Assembly: GCF_051124815.1 (NCBI RefSeq)
Contig: NZ_CP118486.1
Coordinates: 1-64,000, forward strand
Length of the DNA: 64,000 nucleotides
Origin: Azospirillum sp051124815
GTDB lineage: Bacteria; Pseudomonadota; Alphaproteobacteria; Azospirillales; Azospirillaceae
Direction of reading: 5' to 3'
In this document: piece after piece, positions 46,114-54,341 of the stretch
Layout: every line of letters begins with the position of its first letter
Position numbering within the stretch: position 1 is the first letter of the stretch
Position numbers and translations under genes: made by a program
The notes under the pieces: generated by a model
Told to the model about the DNA's origin: nothing
The model's database searches: none
What the model saw: only the letters and a program-made list of their open reading frames with translations

Positions 46114-46980
46114 TCAGGCGGTCTTCAGGTAGCGCTTCTGCAGTTCCTCGATCTGCGGGAAGCCGATGAAGTCGATGAAGCTGTTGTGGTCGGTGACCGG
46201 GCGCGGCAGGTCGCGGGTGGAGCGGCGTTCGGCCAGAGCCGCGAGATTCTCCTTCAGCGCGGAGGCGACGGTCATCAGCGGCACCAGCGCGTAGGTCGCC
46301 ATGCCGGCAACCTCCTCGACCTCCTCGGCCGACAGCTTCTCCAGCCAGCCGAGAAGCTGGAGCGACAGCGGCACGCCGACTGCCTCGCGCATGGCGCGCA
46401 GGCCGTCGATGTCCTTGAAGCACTTGCTGATCGGCTGGATCATGTCGGCACCGGCGGCGACATAGGCGCGCCCGCGCTCCATGGCGGCGGCCGGATCGAC
46501 CACGTCGGTGCGGGCGATGATCAGCATGTTGGGATCGCGCCGCGCCTCGACCGCCGCCTGGATCTTGGCGACGCCCTCGTCCATCGGGATGACCTCGACC
46601 CCGCCGACGCAGATCGGGCAGCGCTTGGGCGCCACCTGATCCTCCATGATGACGGCGGAGACGCCCGACGCCTCGAACTCGCGGATCGTGCGCATCACGT
46701 TGATGGCGTTGCCGTATCCGGTGTCGATGTCGGCGATGACCGGGACATTGACCGCCGACACCACGTTGCGGACCACCGTCAGGTTTTCCGACATGGTGTA
46801 CAGCTCGGCGTCCGGCTGGCCGAGGAAGGAGGCCGAGACGCCGAAGCCCGAGGTCATCAGCGCGTCGAAGCCGGCCGCCTCGATGAAGCGGGCGGACAGG
46901 GCGTCATAGGCGCCGGCCGACCAGACGGTCTTCTGCGCCAGCACGCGGTTGCGGAATTCAGATCCCCGAGACATTGGCAT
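46114..46980 (-). CDS. Isocitrate lyase/PEP mutase superfamily enzyme (methylisocitrate lyase-like)
   Basis: The family splits or rearranges C-C or C-P bonds next to a 2-oxo carboxylate. The 288-residue TIM barrel has Mg2+ ligands in VIADIDTGYGN (D84, D86) and E113 in IMEDQ, and an active-site loop KRCPI (119-123) that keeps the catalytic cysteine (C121) of lyases, in place of the KKCGH of methylisocitrate lyases. The cysteine argues for a lyase rather than a mutase or oxaloacetate decarboxylase. It overlaps the small dehydratase subunit gene by 23 nt. A branched 2-hydroxy tri- or dicarboxylate could be its substrate. Confidence 0.85.
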   Translation of the reverse strand: MPMSRGSEFRNRVLAQKTVWSAGAYDALSARFIEAAGFDALMTSGFGVSASFLGQPDAELYTMSENLTVVRNVVSAVNVPVIADIDTGYGNAINVMRTIREFEASGVSAVIMEDQVAPKRCPICVGGVEVIPMDEGVAKIQAAVEARRDPNMLIIARTDVVDPAAAMERGRAYVAAGADMIQPISKCFKDIDGLRAMREAVGVPLSLQLLGWLEKLSAEEVEEVAGMATYALVPLMTVASALKENLAALAERRSTRDLPRPVTDHNSFIDFIGFPQIEELQKRYLKTA

Positions 46981-47506
46981 GGTCCTTTTGTTCGCGTTGC
47001 TGGGCCGCCTGCCGCTTCAGGAAGGGGACGAGGCCGCCGGCCTCGATCATCTCGGCATCCGCCTGCGGCAGCGGCTCATAGGGAATTTCGGTGCCTTGGG
47101 TGTGGTTGCGGACCACGCCCGCCGCCCAATCCACCTCGATCTCGTCCCAGCGTTGGACGAAGCCGAGGATTCCGGGGCAGCTGACCTGTGGGAAGCCCAT
47201 GCTGACCTCGCCGCGCCAATAGCCGGGGGAGAAGGACTCCGCGATCACCCCGGTGATGCCGAGATGACGCATCGCCTTCATCGGCGGATAGTGCGGGTGG
47301 CCGTAGCCGAAATTGTCCGCACCGACCAGCAGGTCCCCCGGCCGCACCGATTTGGCGAAATCCGGGTCGTAGGCCTGCATGGCGAGCTGAGCCAGCTCGG
47401 CCACGTCGGTGATCTTGATGTTCTTGACGCCGACGATCTGGTCGACGTCGAAATTCACCTCGTCGAAGATGAAGGCGACGCGGCCCCGCATAACAGGCAT
47501 CGTCAT
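46958..47506 (-). CDS. Aconitase/isopropylmalate isomerase family small subunit
   Basis: This 182-residue swivel domain, as in LeuD or the small subunit of homoaconitase, closes over the active site of the iron-sulfur large subunit. It contains the DEVNFDVDQI and LVGADNFGYGHPHYPPMKAM segments, the latter taking the place of the substrate-contacting GxNFGxGSSRE loop; here the serine-arginine residues are replaced by HPHY, which is unusual. The GTG-free start ATG at 47506 is 9 nt from the large subunit stop. The changed loop suggests an unusual substrate. Confidence 0.82.
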   Translation of the reverse strand: MTMPVMRGRVAFIFDEVNFDVDQIVGVKNIKITDVAELAQLAMQAYDPDFAKSVRPGDLLVGADNFGYGHPHYPPMKAMRHLGITGVIAESFSPGYWRGEVSMGFPQVSCPGILGFVQRWDEIEVDWAAGVVRNHTQGTEIPYEPLPQADAEMIEAGGLVPFLKRQAAQQREQKDHANVSGI

Positions 47507-47514
47507 GGCGGCCC

Positions 47515-48771
47515 TCACAGGTAGGGGCGCGGATCGGCGATCCGGCCCTCGATGGCGGAGGCGGCGACCACCGCGGCGTTGCACAGGTAAATCTCGGAGT
47601 CCGGGCTGCCCATGCGGCCGCGGACGTTCAGCGTGCCGGTGGACACCGCGCGCTGGCCCGCCGTCATCGTCGCGATGCGGCCGAAGCAATAGTCGCAGCT
47701 GGGGGAGGAGACGAAGGCCCCGGCCTCCACCAGCGTGGACACCAGCCCCTCGCGCGCCGCCGCCGCCATCAGCTCCTGGCTGGTCGGGACGATGTGCAGG
47801 GAGACACCAGTCTTGACCCGCCGGCCTTCCAGCACCTTGGCCGCCGCCCGCAGATCCTCCAGCCGGCCCGACGCGCAGGACCCGAGATAGCCGGCATTGA
47901 TCTCCAGCCCGAGGAACTCGGTCAGGTCGCGGGTGTCCGCCGGGGTCGGCGGGGCGACAACGATCGGCTCAAGCTCCGACAGGTCGATGTCGTGAACGGC
48001 GGAATAGTGCGCGTCCGGGTCGCTCGACACCGGCTCCAGCTTCTTGCGGGCGCGGGGCAGGGCGTAGTCCAGCCGCACCGGGTCGGGGTTGACGATGGCG
48101 GTCAGGGCGCCGGTGAACATCGCAAGGCCGGTGATGGTCTGCAGCCCCTCCGTCGACATCGCCGCCACCGACGGCCCGCCCAGTTCCAGCACCTGGAAGC
48201 GGCAGGAACTCGGCCCCAGACGGCGCACCAGATGATGGAAGACATCGCGCGCCATCACGCCGGGTCGCAAGGATCCGCGCAGGTTCACCCGTACGGTGTC
48301 GGGCACGCGGATCGACACGGTGTCGCTGACGAAGGCCTCCATCACGTTGCGGCGCAGACCGATGGCGAGGGTGCCAAAGGTGCCGAGCTGGCTGACATGG
48401 CCGTCGAAATGGACGACGAAGGCGCCCGGCGTCGCATAGCCGACCTCCGCCGCCACCTGATGGCCGATGCCGTGCCGTTCGAACAGCGGCACATCGTTCT
48501 CCGCGCACCAGTTGCGGGTGTTGATGTGAAGCTCTTCCTCCTTGGCGGTTGCGGTCGGCACCATGTGGTCGATGAAGATGCCGAAGCGTTCAGGTTCCGC
48601 CACCCGCTCGATGCCGAAATCCTCCTTCATCGTCTTGAAATAAACGTCGGTGTAGCCGGGGAAATCGTAGGCCAGCACGAAGTCCGGCTTCGCCTTGATG
48701 TCCTGTCCGGCGCGGACGGCGGGCAGACCCGCCGCGCGTGCCAGGATCTTCTCGGTGATGGTGTAGCCCAT
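47515..48771 (-). CDS. Aconitase/isopropylmalate isomerase family large subunit
   Basis: A 418-residue iron-sulfur hydro-lyase subunit that moves a hydroxyl group by dehydration and rehydration. The three cluster cysteines are visible in GSCASGRLEDL and PSCDYCFGR. Other family blocks are VFIDHMVPT-like FGIFIDHMVPTATAKEEE, ERHGIGHQV and FDGHVSQLGTFGTLAIG. Length fits the archaeal-type LeuC/HacA group (about 420), not full aconitase. Start ATG 48771. With the small subunit it would isomerise a hydroxy-polycarboxylate before cleavage by the lyase. Confidence 0.9.
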   Translation of the reverse strand: MGYTITEKILARAAGLPAVRAGQDIKAKPDFVLAYDFPGYTDVYFKTMKEDFGIERVAEPERFGIFIDHMVPTATAKEEELHINTRNWCAENDVPLFERHGIGHQVAAEVGYATPGAFVVHFDGHVSQLGTFGTLAIGLRRNVMEAFVSDTVSIRVPDTVRVNLRGSLRPGVMARDVFHHLVRRLGPSSCRFQVLELGGPSVAAMSTEGLQTITGLAMFTGALTAIVNPDPVRLDYALPRARKKLEPVSSDPDAHYSAVHDIDLSELEPIVVAPPTPADTRDLTEFLGLEINAGYLGSCASGRLEDLRAAAKVLEGRRVKTGVSLHIVPTSQELMAAAAREGLVSTLVEAGAFVSSPSCDYCFGRIATMTAGQRAVSTGTLNVRGRMGSPDSEIYLCNAAVVAASAIEGRIADPRPYL

Positions 48772-48797
48772 GGCGTGGATGTCTCCGCTCCCGGTCC

Positions 48798-50387
48798 TCA
48801 GCGGCCGAGGCCGAGGGAGCCGGGATTCATCAGCCCCTGCGGATCGACGGCGCGCTTGACGCCCTCCAGCAGCGACCAGGTTTCGGGGGTCATGATCTCG
48901 CGGAACGGATAGTCGCGGGCGACCTGCCAGCTGACGCCGCCCAGGCTGCAATAGAGCTCCTGCGTCGCGCGGCGCAGTTCCGCCACCGCGTTGCGCGCCG
49001 CCGGGTTGGCCGGGCGGTCGCGCCAGGGCTTCACCACCTCGTCGCCCAGGCTGGCGGCGTGCAGCGGCGTGATCTCGTCGGTCCAGTAGAAGGCCGGCTC
49101 CAGGAAGAAGTCGTTGCCGACCGTCATGGTCATCACCGAATAGATGATGCCGTGCCGCTCCATGAAGCCGCGCTTCTCCGCGAAGAAGGCGTCGTTGGCG
49201 GCGACCACTTTGTCGGCGTCGCCCAGCGGGAAGATGGCGTGGATCGGGACCCAGCGCTGGCCCTCGCGCCCCAGCATGCCGCGCACCGGCCCGAAGGGCT
49301 TGGAGCGCATGACCTTCGGCACGCTGTTCTCGATCTCCTTGCCGTGGCGGGCGCCGATCTCGCGCACCGTCTGCATCGCCTCGCGCAGCTGGGTTTCGCT
49401 GCGCCCCTCCACCACCAGATGGAGGGTGAAGTTGTGCTCCTTGAGGAAGGCGGTGCCGGCGGTGGCGACGCTCAGCGCCTCCTTGGCGCCCTGGAACAGC
49501 GACTTGCCGGCCTTCGCAACGTTGCCCAGCGTCTTCAGCCCGTCCGACAGCTTGTTGACGCTGGCCGAATGCTCGACCTTGGTGCGGTCGATGCCGAAGC
49601 CTTCCGACACGCAGCGCGCCCGCGCCATCTCGACCTGCGCCGCCGCCATCGCCTGCATCGTGGCGAAGCCGAAGGACAGGAAATCGGTGTGCTCCGGCCG
49701 GCGGTGGAGCCGCAGCGTCGCCGCCACCTTGAAGCCCATGGCGCCGTTGTCGCCCAGGAACAGCCCGGTCAGGTCGGGGCCGCCCGACCGGGTGAAGGGC
49801 TTGGTGCCGACCCGTCCGCCCGACCCGGTGGTGACGACACGGCCGTCGGCCAGAACCACGGTGACGCCCAGCACGCTTTCCGCCACGGTGCCGTGCAGGG
49901 CGGAGCCGAAGAAGGCGCTGTTCTGCGACAGGGCGCCGCCGATGGTGGCGTTGATGCCCGACAGCGGCCCCCAATAGCCGGTGCGCAGGCCGGTGCCCTC
50001 CAGCGCCTCGTTCAGCGCCGCCCAGGTGCAGCCGGTTTCCACCGTGACATAGAGGCTGTCGGTGTCGAGATCGATGATCCGGTTCAGCCGGCGGCTGTCG
50101 ATGACGACCGAGTTCGGGCCTTCGGGCAGATAGCCCTTGGTGTAGGACATGCCGCCGCCGCGCGGCACCACCGCCACCCCGGCGTCATGGGCGGCGCGCA
50201 CGGTGGCGGCGACCGCGTCGCGGTCGCGCGGCAGGGCGATGGCGAGCGGCGGGATGCCCGGCTGCCAGAACACGTCGTTGGCGTAGAAGTTTCGGTTCTT
50301 CTCGTCATCCAGCAGGCCGTCGGGCCCAAGCGCCGTGCGCAGGGTGTCGAGCAGGGTGGCCGGGCCGTCGAGAGCGGCGATGCTCAT
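48798..50387 (-). CDS. FAD-binding oxidase/dehydrogenase (VAO/4-cresol-type)
   Basis: A 529-residue flavoprotein of the vanillyl-alcohol oxidase superfamily. The FAD domain has VVPRGGGMSYTKGYLP (near 73-88), TVETGCTWAALNEAL and GALSQNSAFFGSALHGTV; the C-terminus has KRAVDPQGLMNPG as in glycolate oxidase. There is a long insert (about 260-330) not in GlcD. No covalent-flavin histidine is obvious. It starts the enzyme part of the operon after the hydrolase gene, so it may oxidise the freed hydroxy acid or alcohol. Confidence 0.88.
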   Translation of the reverse strand: MSIAALDGPATLLDTLRTALGPDGLLDDEKNRNFYANDVFWQPGIPPLAIALPRDRDAVAATVRAAHDAGVAVVPRGGGMSYTKGYLPEGPNSVVIDSRRLNRIIDLDTDSLYVTVETGCTWAALNEALEGTGLRTGYWGPLSGINATIGGALSQNSAFFGSALHGTVAESVLGVTVVLADGRVVTTGSGGRVGTKPFTRSGGPDLTGLFLGDNGAMGFKVAATLRLHRRPEHTDFLSFGFATMQAMAAAQVEMARARCVSEGFGIDRTKVEHSASVNKLSDGLKTLGNVAKAGKSLFQGAKEALSVATAGTAFLKEHNFTLHLVVEGRSETQLREAMQTVREIGARHGKEIENSVPKVMRSKPFGPVRGMLGREGQRWVPIHAIFPLGDADKVVAANDAFFAEKRGFMERHGIIYSVMTMTVGNDFFLEPAFYWTDEITPLHAASLGDEVVKPWRDRPANPAARNAVAELRRATQELYCSLGGVSWQVARDYPFREIMTPETWSLLEGVKRAVDPQGLMNPGSLGLGR

Positions 50388-50408
50388 GGGGATGTCCCTC
50401 TGATTTGA

Positions 50409-51299
50409 TCAGGCCGCGAGCGGCTCGAACCGGAAAGTCTCGGCCGTCCGGCGCACAAAGCCGGTGTGGGGGGCGCCGAAATGGGCGGGGAAGACCAGGG
50501 CGCCGCGGTCGGCGGCATGGTCCAGCAGCCGGCGGCGGGTCGCCACCGCCTGGGCCTGATCCTCGCAGAAGCGGCTGTTCCAGTCGGGACGCGCCACCTG
50601 CATCGGCTGGTGCAGGCAGTCGCCGGTGAAGTAGGCGGCATGGCGATCCGACTCCAGCCGGACGAACATCTGCCCGGCGGTGTGGCCGGGGGCCAACTCC
50701 ACCGACAGTCCGTCGAGAATGCTGTCGCCGTCCTCGATCAGGTCCACCTGTCCGGCTTCCCACACCGGCAGCACGCTGTCCTCCATCACCGGGCCGTTGC
50801 CGGGCATGCCGATCAGCCCGCCTTCGGGGCTGCGCCAGTGCTTGAACTCCTGCGCGCCGTAGATGTAGCGGGCGTTGGGGAAGGTCGGGACCCAGCGTCC
50901 GTCGACCAGCTGGGTGTTCCAGCCGACATGGTCGATGTGCAGATGGGTGTTGATGACCAGGGTCACGTCCTCCGGCCGCACGCCGGCCTCGGCGAGGTGG
51001 CGCAGATAGGGCTTGTCGAGCATGTGGAAGCGCTCGAACCCCGGCGTGTGGCGTTCCTTGTGGTTGCCGCAGCCGGTGTCGATCAGGATCACATGGCGGC
51101 CGGTGCGGATCAGCCAGCTGTGCATGCTCGACATCAGGCGCCGCGATGCCGGATCGAGGAAGTTTGGCTCGGCCAGTTCGGGGTTCCGGGTCAGGATCGC
51201 CTCGTCATAGGCCGGAAACAGGAAGCCGGGGTCGAAACCCGGCGTCAGCATTTCCTCGATCCGCGTGACCGTGAACGCACCCAGGGCGATGGTGTGCAT
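50409..51299 (-). CDS. Metallo-beta-lactamase-fold hydrolase (lactonase-like)
   Basis: A 296-residue zinc hydrolase. Metal residues are H119, H121, D123 and H124 in NTHLHIDHVGW, a histidine in LAPGHTAGQM, an aspartate in FTGDCLH and a final histidine in FPAHFGAPH. The layout resembles the AHL-lactonase-like (glyoxalase-distant) subgroup, suggesting hydrolysis of a lactone or ester. I chose ATG 51299. It is the first gene of the operon and faces iclR, so it probably does the first step on the imported compound. Confidence 0.85.
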   Translation of the reverse strand: MHTIALGAFTVTRIEEMLTPGFDPGFLFPAYDEAILTRNPELAEPNFLDPASRRLMSSMHSWLIRTGRHVILIDTGCGNHKERHTPGFERFHMLDKPYLRHLAEAGVRPEDVTLVINTHLHIDHVGWNTQLVDGRWVPTFPNARYIYGAQEFKHWRSPEGGLIGMPGNGPVMEDSVLPVWEAGQVDLIEDGDSILDGLSVELAPGHTAGQMFVRLESDRHAAYFTGDCLHQPMQVARPDWNSRFCEDQAQAVATRRRLLDHAADRGALVFPAHFGAPHTGFVRRTAETFRFEPLAA

Positions 51300-51667
51300 T
51301 GTCCTCCCCTCGTGCAGGGTGCCGGCGGCCGGTCCGGAAAAGCGGGGGACTGCGGCGGGCCGGAATATGGGGCGCCGGCCATCCGCAGAGGCGATGGCGG
51401 CGCGCTTGTTCTGTTTGTTGGGCAAGGAAACCATTTGCGCTCTGCGGTGTCAACAGGCAAAAATGGTGTCACTGTTTGACACGAACGGCGGACTGAGTCA
51501 GGGATGGTGGAAAGGGGTTGCGCAAGTGGGCGCGGGCCTTCAATGCTACCGGCGCGCTGCTACCGCGACGGGATGAGGGCGGTTCCGCCACCCTCCGTCG
51601 GCTGTGCCGGGCGGCGGGGCTGCCGCCCGGACTCGAGATGCGGGACATCCAAAAGGGGCTTGAGCGT
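51300..51667. promoter_or_regulatory. Divergent control region with IclR operator-like palindrome GTGTCA-N5-TGACAC
   Basis: The 368-bp gap between the hydrolase gene (minus) and iclR (plus) holds GTGTCA-CTGTT-TGACAC at 51466-51482, a perfect 6-bp inverted repeat, and another GTGTCA half-site at 51447-51452. Both are in the AT-richest part. The right-hand end (51490-51667) is open in the iclR frame but has no family similarity, and holds the AGGGG ribosome binding site of iclR. Confidence 0.55.
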
Positions 51668-52516
51668 ATGGACACCGAACAGGACGACAACCAGGGCACG
51701 GAAAAGAACGGGCTGAGCGTCCGCGCGGTGTCGCGGGCCTTGGCCGTGCTGCGCAGCTTCTATCAGGAGGGGCCGACCCTGACCCTGACGGAGGTTGCGA
51801 CCGCCGCGAAGCTCGACAAGGGGACGGCGCGGCGCATCCTTCTGACGCTGGTGCAGGACGGCTTCGCCGCCTTCGATCCACAGAGCCAGAAATACAGCCT
51901 GGGTCTGGAGATCCTGAAGCTGGCGGGAGCGGTGCCGGAACGGCGCGACCTGCGCCAGATCGCCTCCACCATCCTGTCGCGGCTGGCGAAAACCACCGGC
52001 AGCACTGTGTTCCTGTCGGTCTATCACGAGGGATCGGCGGTGTGCCTGGACCAGTTCCACAGCGACCGCTCGGTGGCGGTGCGCTGGTGGATCGTCGGCG
52101 GGCAGCTGCCGATGAACTGCGGCGCGGCGCCGCGCGTGCTGCTGGCCTATCTGCCGGAGGCCGAGGTCGACCGCGTTCTGGCGCGCGGGACCACGCGCCT
52201 CACCCCCCACACGACCACCGACCCGCGCCAATTGGCGAAGGAACTGGAGGAGGTGCGGGAGCGCGGCTGGTCGGTGGCGGTCGACGACGTGATCGAGGGG
52301 CTGGCCGCCATCGCCATGCCGCTGTTCGATCCCGACGGCCGGCTGGTGGCGGCGGTCAGTTTGACCGGCCTGACCCCCCACATCGTCCGCAACGGCCAGC
52401 CCAATTTCCTGGAGGAGATGCGCGAGGCCGTGCGCGAGATCTCGGCCAACCTCTACTCCCTGTCGGCGCCGCCGCTGCACCGCGCCGCCCGCGCCCAATC
52501 CGCCATCGGCGGCTGA
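51668..52516 (+). CDS. IclR-family transcriptional regulator
   Basis: A 282-residue regulator with N-terminal winged helix (about 15-75; LTEVATAAKLDKGTARRILLTL) and a C-terminal GAF-like effector domain (about 90-270) with the AIAMPLFDPDGRLVAAVSLTG segment. IclR proteins sense small organic acids in catabolic operons. I chose ATG 51668 because AGGGG is 9-10 nt upstream; ATG 51638 is also possible. It is divergent from the hydroxy-acid operon and faces the double hydrolase gene. Confidence 0.9.
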   Translation: MDTEQDDNQGTEKNGLSVRAVSRALAVLRSFYQEGPTLTLTEVATAAKLDKGTARRILLTLVQDGFAAFDPQSQKYSLGLEILKLAGAVPERRDLRQIASTILSRLAKTTGSTVFLSVYHEGSAVCLDQFHSDRSVAVRWWIVGGQLPMNCGAAPRVLLAYLPEAEVDRVLARGTTRLTPHTTTDPRQLAKELEEVRERGWSVAVDDVIEGLAAIAMPLFDPDGRLVAAVSLTGLTPHIVRNGQPNFLEEMREAVREISANLYSLSAPPLHRAARAQSAIGG

Positions 52517-52539
52517 GGCGGGGCGGCAGCAGTGTCGCG

Positions 52540-54156
52540 CTATGCCACCGGGTGCAGATTCGCCCTGTCAGGTCCTGCAGTCAGGAAGGCGGCGTAGCAG
52601 TCGATCGTTGCCTGAACCGCCTCGTCACCCTGTCCGGGATACCAGACGGTGGCGGGGGTCGGCATGACCTCCGTTCCGGCCGGGGCGAGCGTCCGCGCCT
52701 CCGCCAGCCCTTCGACCAGCATGTCGGCGGGGCCGGCGCAGATCAGGGCCGGGCGGGTCAGGCGCACCAGTGCCGCCCGCGTGTCGTAGCGGAAGGCGGC
52801 GCGGTAGGAGCGGTCGTAATGCCCGCCGCTCGCCAGCAGGCCCATGGTCCAGTCATGCAGCACCGCCGCGTCGGGAACGCCGATGGCGCGGGCGGCGGCG
52901 CGCTCCTGCCGGTACCACGGCCAGAACAGGAACATGTCGCGCCGCATGTTCCAGGCCTGGAGCAGATGCAGCCCCCAGCGGTCGGCGGCCAGCGGCGGGA
53001 AGTAATGGTCGAGGATGTCGGCGCTGAAGTCGGCGGGGATCAGCACCGGCGCCTCCAGCACGGCGCGGCCGATCCGGTCGGGATGGCGCACGGTCAGGTC
53101 CAGCGCCACCAGGGCGCCGGTATGGGTTCCCCACAGATCGAAGCTGTCCAGATGCAGCGCGTCGGCCAGCGCCAGCATGTCGTCGGCCAGCACGCCGACA
53201 TCCACCGGGCGCTCCGGCTTGCCGGAGTCGCCGTTGCCGAGATAGTCGGGGGCGATGACCTCCCGTCCCGGCGCCAACCCATGCAGCAGCGGCAGCAGCG
53301 GTGCCGACGACCCCGGCGCCGACTGGAAGGCCAGCAGCGGCCGGCCGCTCCCGGCGCGGCGCAGATGGACCCGGCCGGCGGGCGTGTCGGCGTAGTCGTG
53401 CCAGACCCGCAGCGGATCGGCGAAGGGCCGCGTCGGCGGCAGCGGCCCGGCGGGTTTCCGGCCGGCGGCCATCGGCGCGAGACGAGCGGTGGCCTCTTCC
53501 AACCCCTCGACGCAAAGCGCGCCGTCGGCGGAGTCGGACTTGCTGCGCATGGCGTCCAGGCAGATGGACCACAGCGCCTCGTAACGTGCCGGTGCTGCGG
53601 CGGCGCTGCGCAGCGTCGCGTCCAGTTCGGTGGGGCCGGGCAGGGGCGCGCCGGCTTTGGCCGGGTGGCTGGCGTCGCGCGGTTCCAGCACATGGGCGTC
53701 GCGCAGATGCGCCCACAGCACCGCCAGATGGGTTCCGTCCGCGCGGGGCGCCAGCGGGGCGGGACGCAGGCCGCGCTCGCTCCATCCCTCCGCCGCGGCG
53801 GCATTGACCAGAAGCACGCCATCGGGCCGCCACCCCGCCTCGGGCAAGGCACGGGCCAGCGGCGCCGAGAGGTCGAAGGCGAGCAGCGGACAGGCGGGCA
53901 AGCCGAGCCGGCCGGCGGCATCGGTGATCAGGCGGGCCAGCCCGGCGATGTCCTCCGCCCAGCAGGTGACCGACCCGCCGGTTCCCGGAAGGTCGAGCGC
54001 GGTGATGGTCCAACCGGGCAGGGCGCGCGACAGCCTGTCGGCGCACACCGATGCCGCTTCGATCAGGCCCGGCAGGACCAGCAGATCGGGTCCCGAGCCG
54101 CTGCGCCAGACGCGCATCTGGCCGTCGGCAAGGGTCACATAATGGGGTGTCGGCAT
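52540..54156 (-). CDS. Double alpha/beta-hydrolase-fold protein without serine nucleophiles
   Basis: This 538-residue protein has two tandem alpha/beta-hydrolase-like halves (about 1-240 and 250-535). Each has a strand-turn-helix elbow, but the nucleophile position is Asp95 in LLAFDLSAPLA in the N-half and His345 in LWGTHTGALVAL in the C-half, not the Ser of GxSxG. The C-half keeps the oxyanion region IAPDYLGNGDSGKP. Function may be non-hydrolytic, or use Asp as in dehalogenases and epoxide hydrolases. It is divergent from the acyl-CoA ligase, so it may belong to that pathway. Confident about the fold, not the reaction. Confidence 0.75.
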   Translation of the reverse strand: MPTPHYVTLADGQMRVWRSGSGPDLLVLPGLIEAASVCADRLSRALPGWTITALDLPGTGGSVTCWAEDIAGLARLITDAAGRLGLPACPLLAFDLSAPLARALPEAGWRPDGVLLVNAAAAEGWSERGLRPAPLAPRADGTHLAVLWAHLRDAHVLEPRDASHPAKAGAPLPGPTELDATLRSAAAAPARYEALWSICLDAMRSKSDSADGALCVEGLEEATARLAPMAAGRKPAGPLPPTRPFADPLRVWHDYADTPAGRVHLRRAGSGRPLLAFQSAPGSSAPLLPLLHGLAPGREVIAPDYLGNGDSGKPERPVDVGVLADDMLALADALHLDSFDLWGTHTGALVALDLTVRHPDRIGRAVLEAPVLIPADFSADILDHYFPPLAADRWGLHLLQAWNMRRDMFLFWPWYRQERAAARAIGVPDAAVLHDWTMGLLASGGHYDRSYRAAFRYDTRAALVRLTRPALICAGPADMLVEGLAEARTLAPAGTEVMPTPATVWYPGQGDEAVQATIDCYAAFLTAGPDRANLHPVA

Positions 54157-54224
54157 CGGATTCCTCCCGATCGGCCGGCGCGAGGCGCGGGCCAGCCATT
54201 TTGTTCGTTGCGCTGACGGTGCCG

Positions 54225-54235
54225 CTGTTTGACAC
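54225..54235. promoter_or_regulatory. CTGTTTGACAC site shared with the IclR region
   Basis: The 11-bp CTGTTTGACAC is identical to 51472-51482, which is the right half of the IclR operator-like palindrome. It lies about 107 nt before the acyl-CoA ligase gene and 69 nt before the double hydrolase gene. IclR may control both clusters. Confidence 0.45.
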
Positions 54236-54341
54236 TCAGTTCATAGGATGACATAGTTTCTGCAACAGCGACAAGGGCGGCACCGCCACCACCGCACCGC
54301 TGCCGCCATTCATTTCAACCAAATCGTCAGGGAGGACGGGC

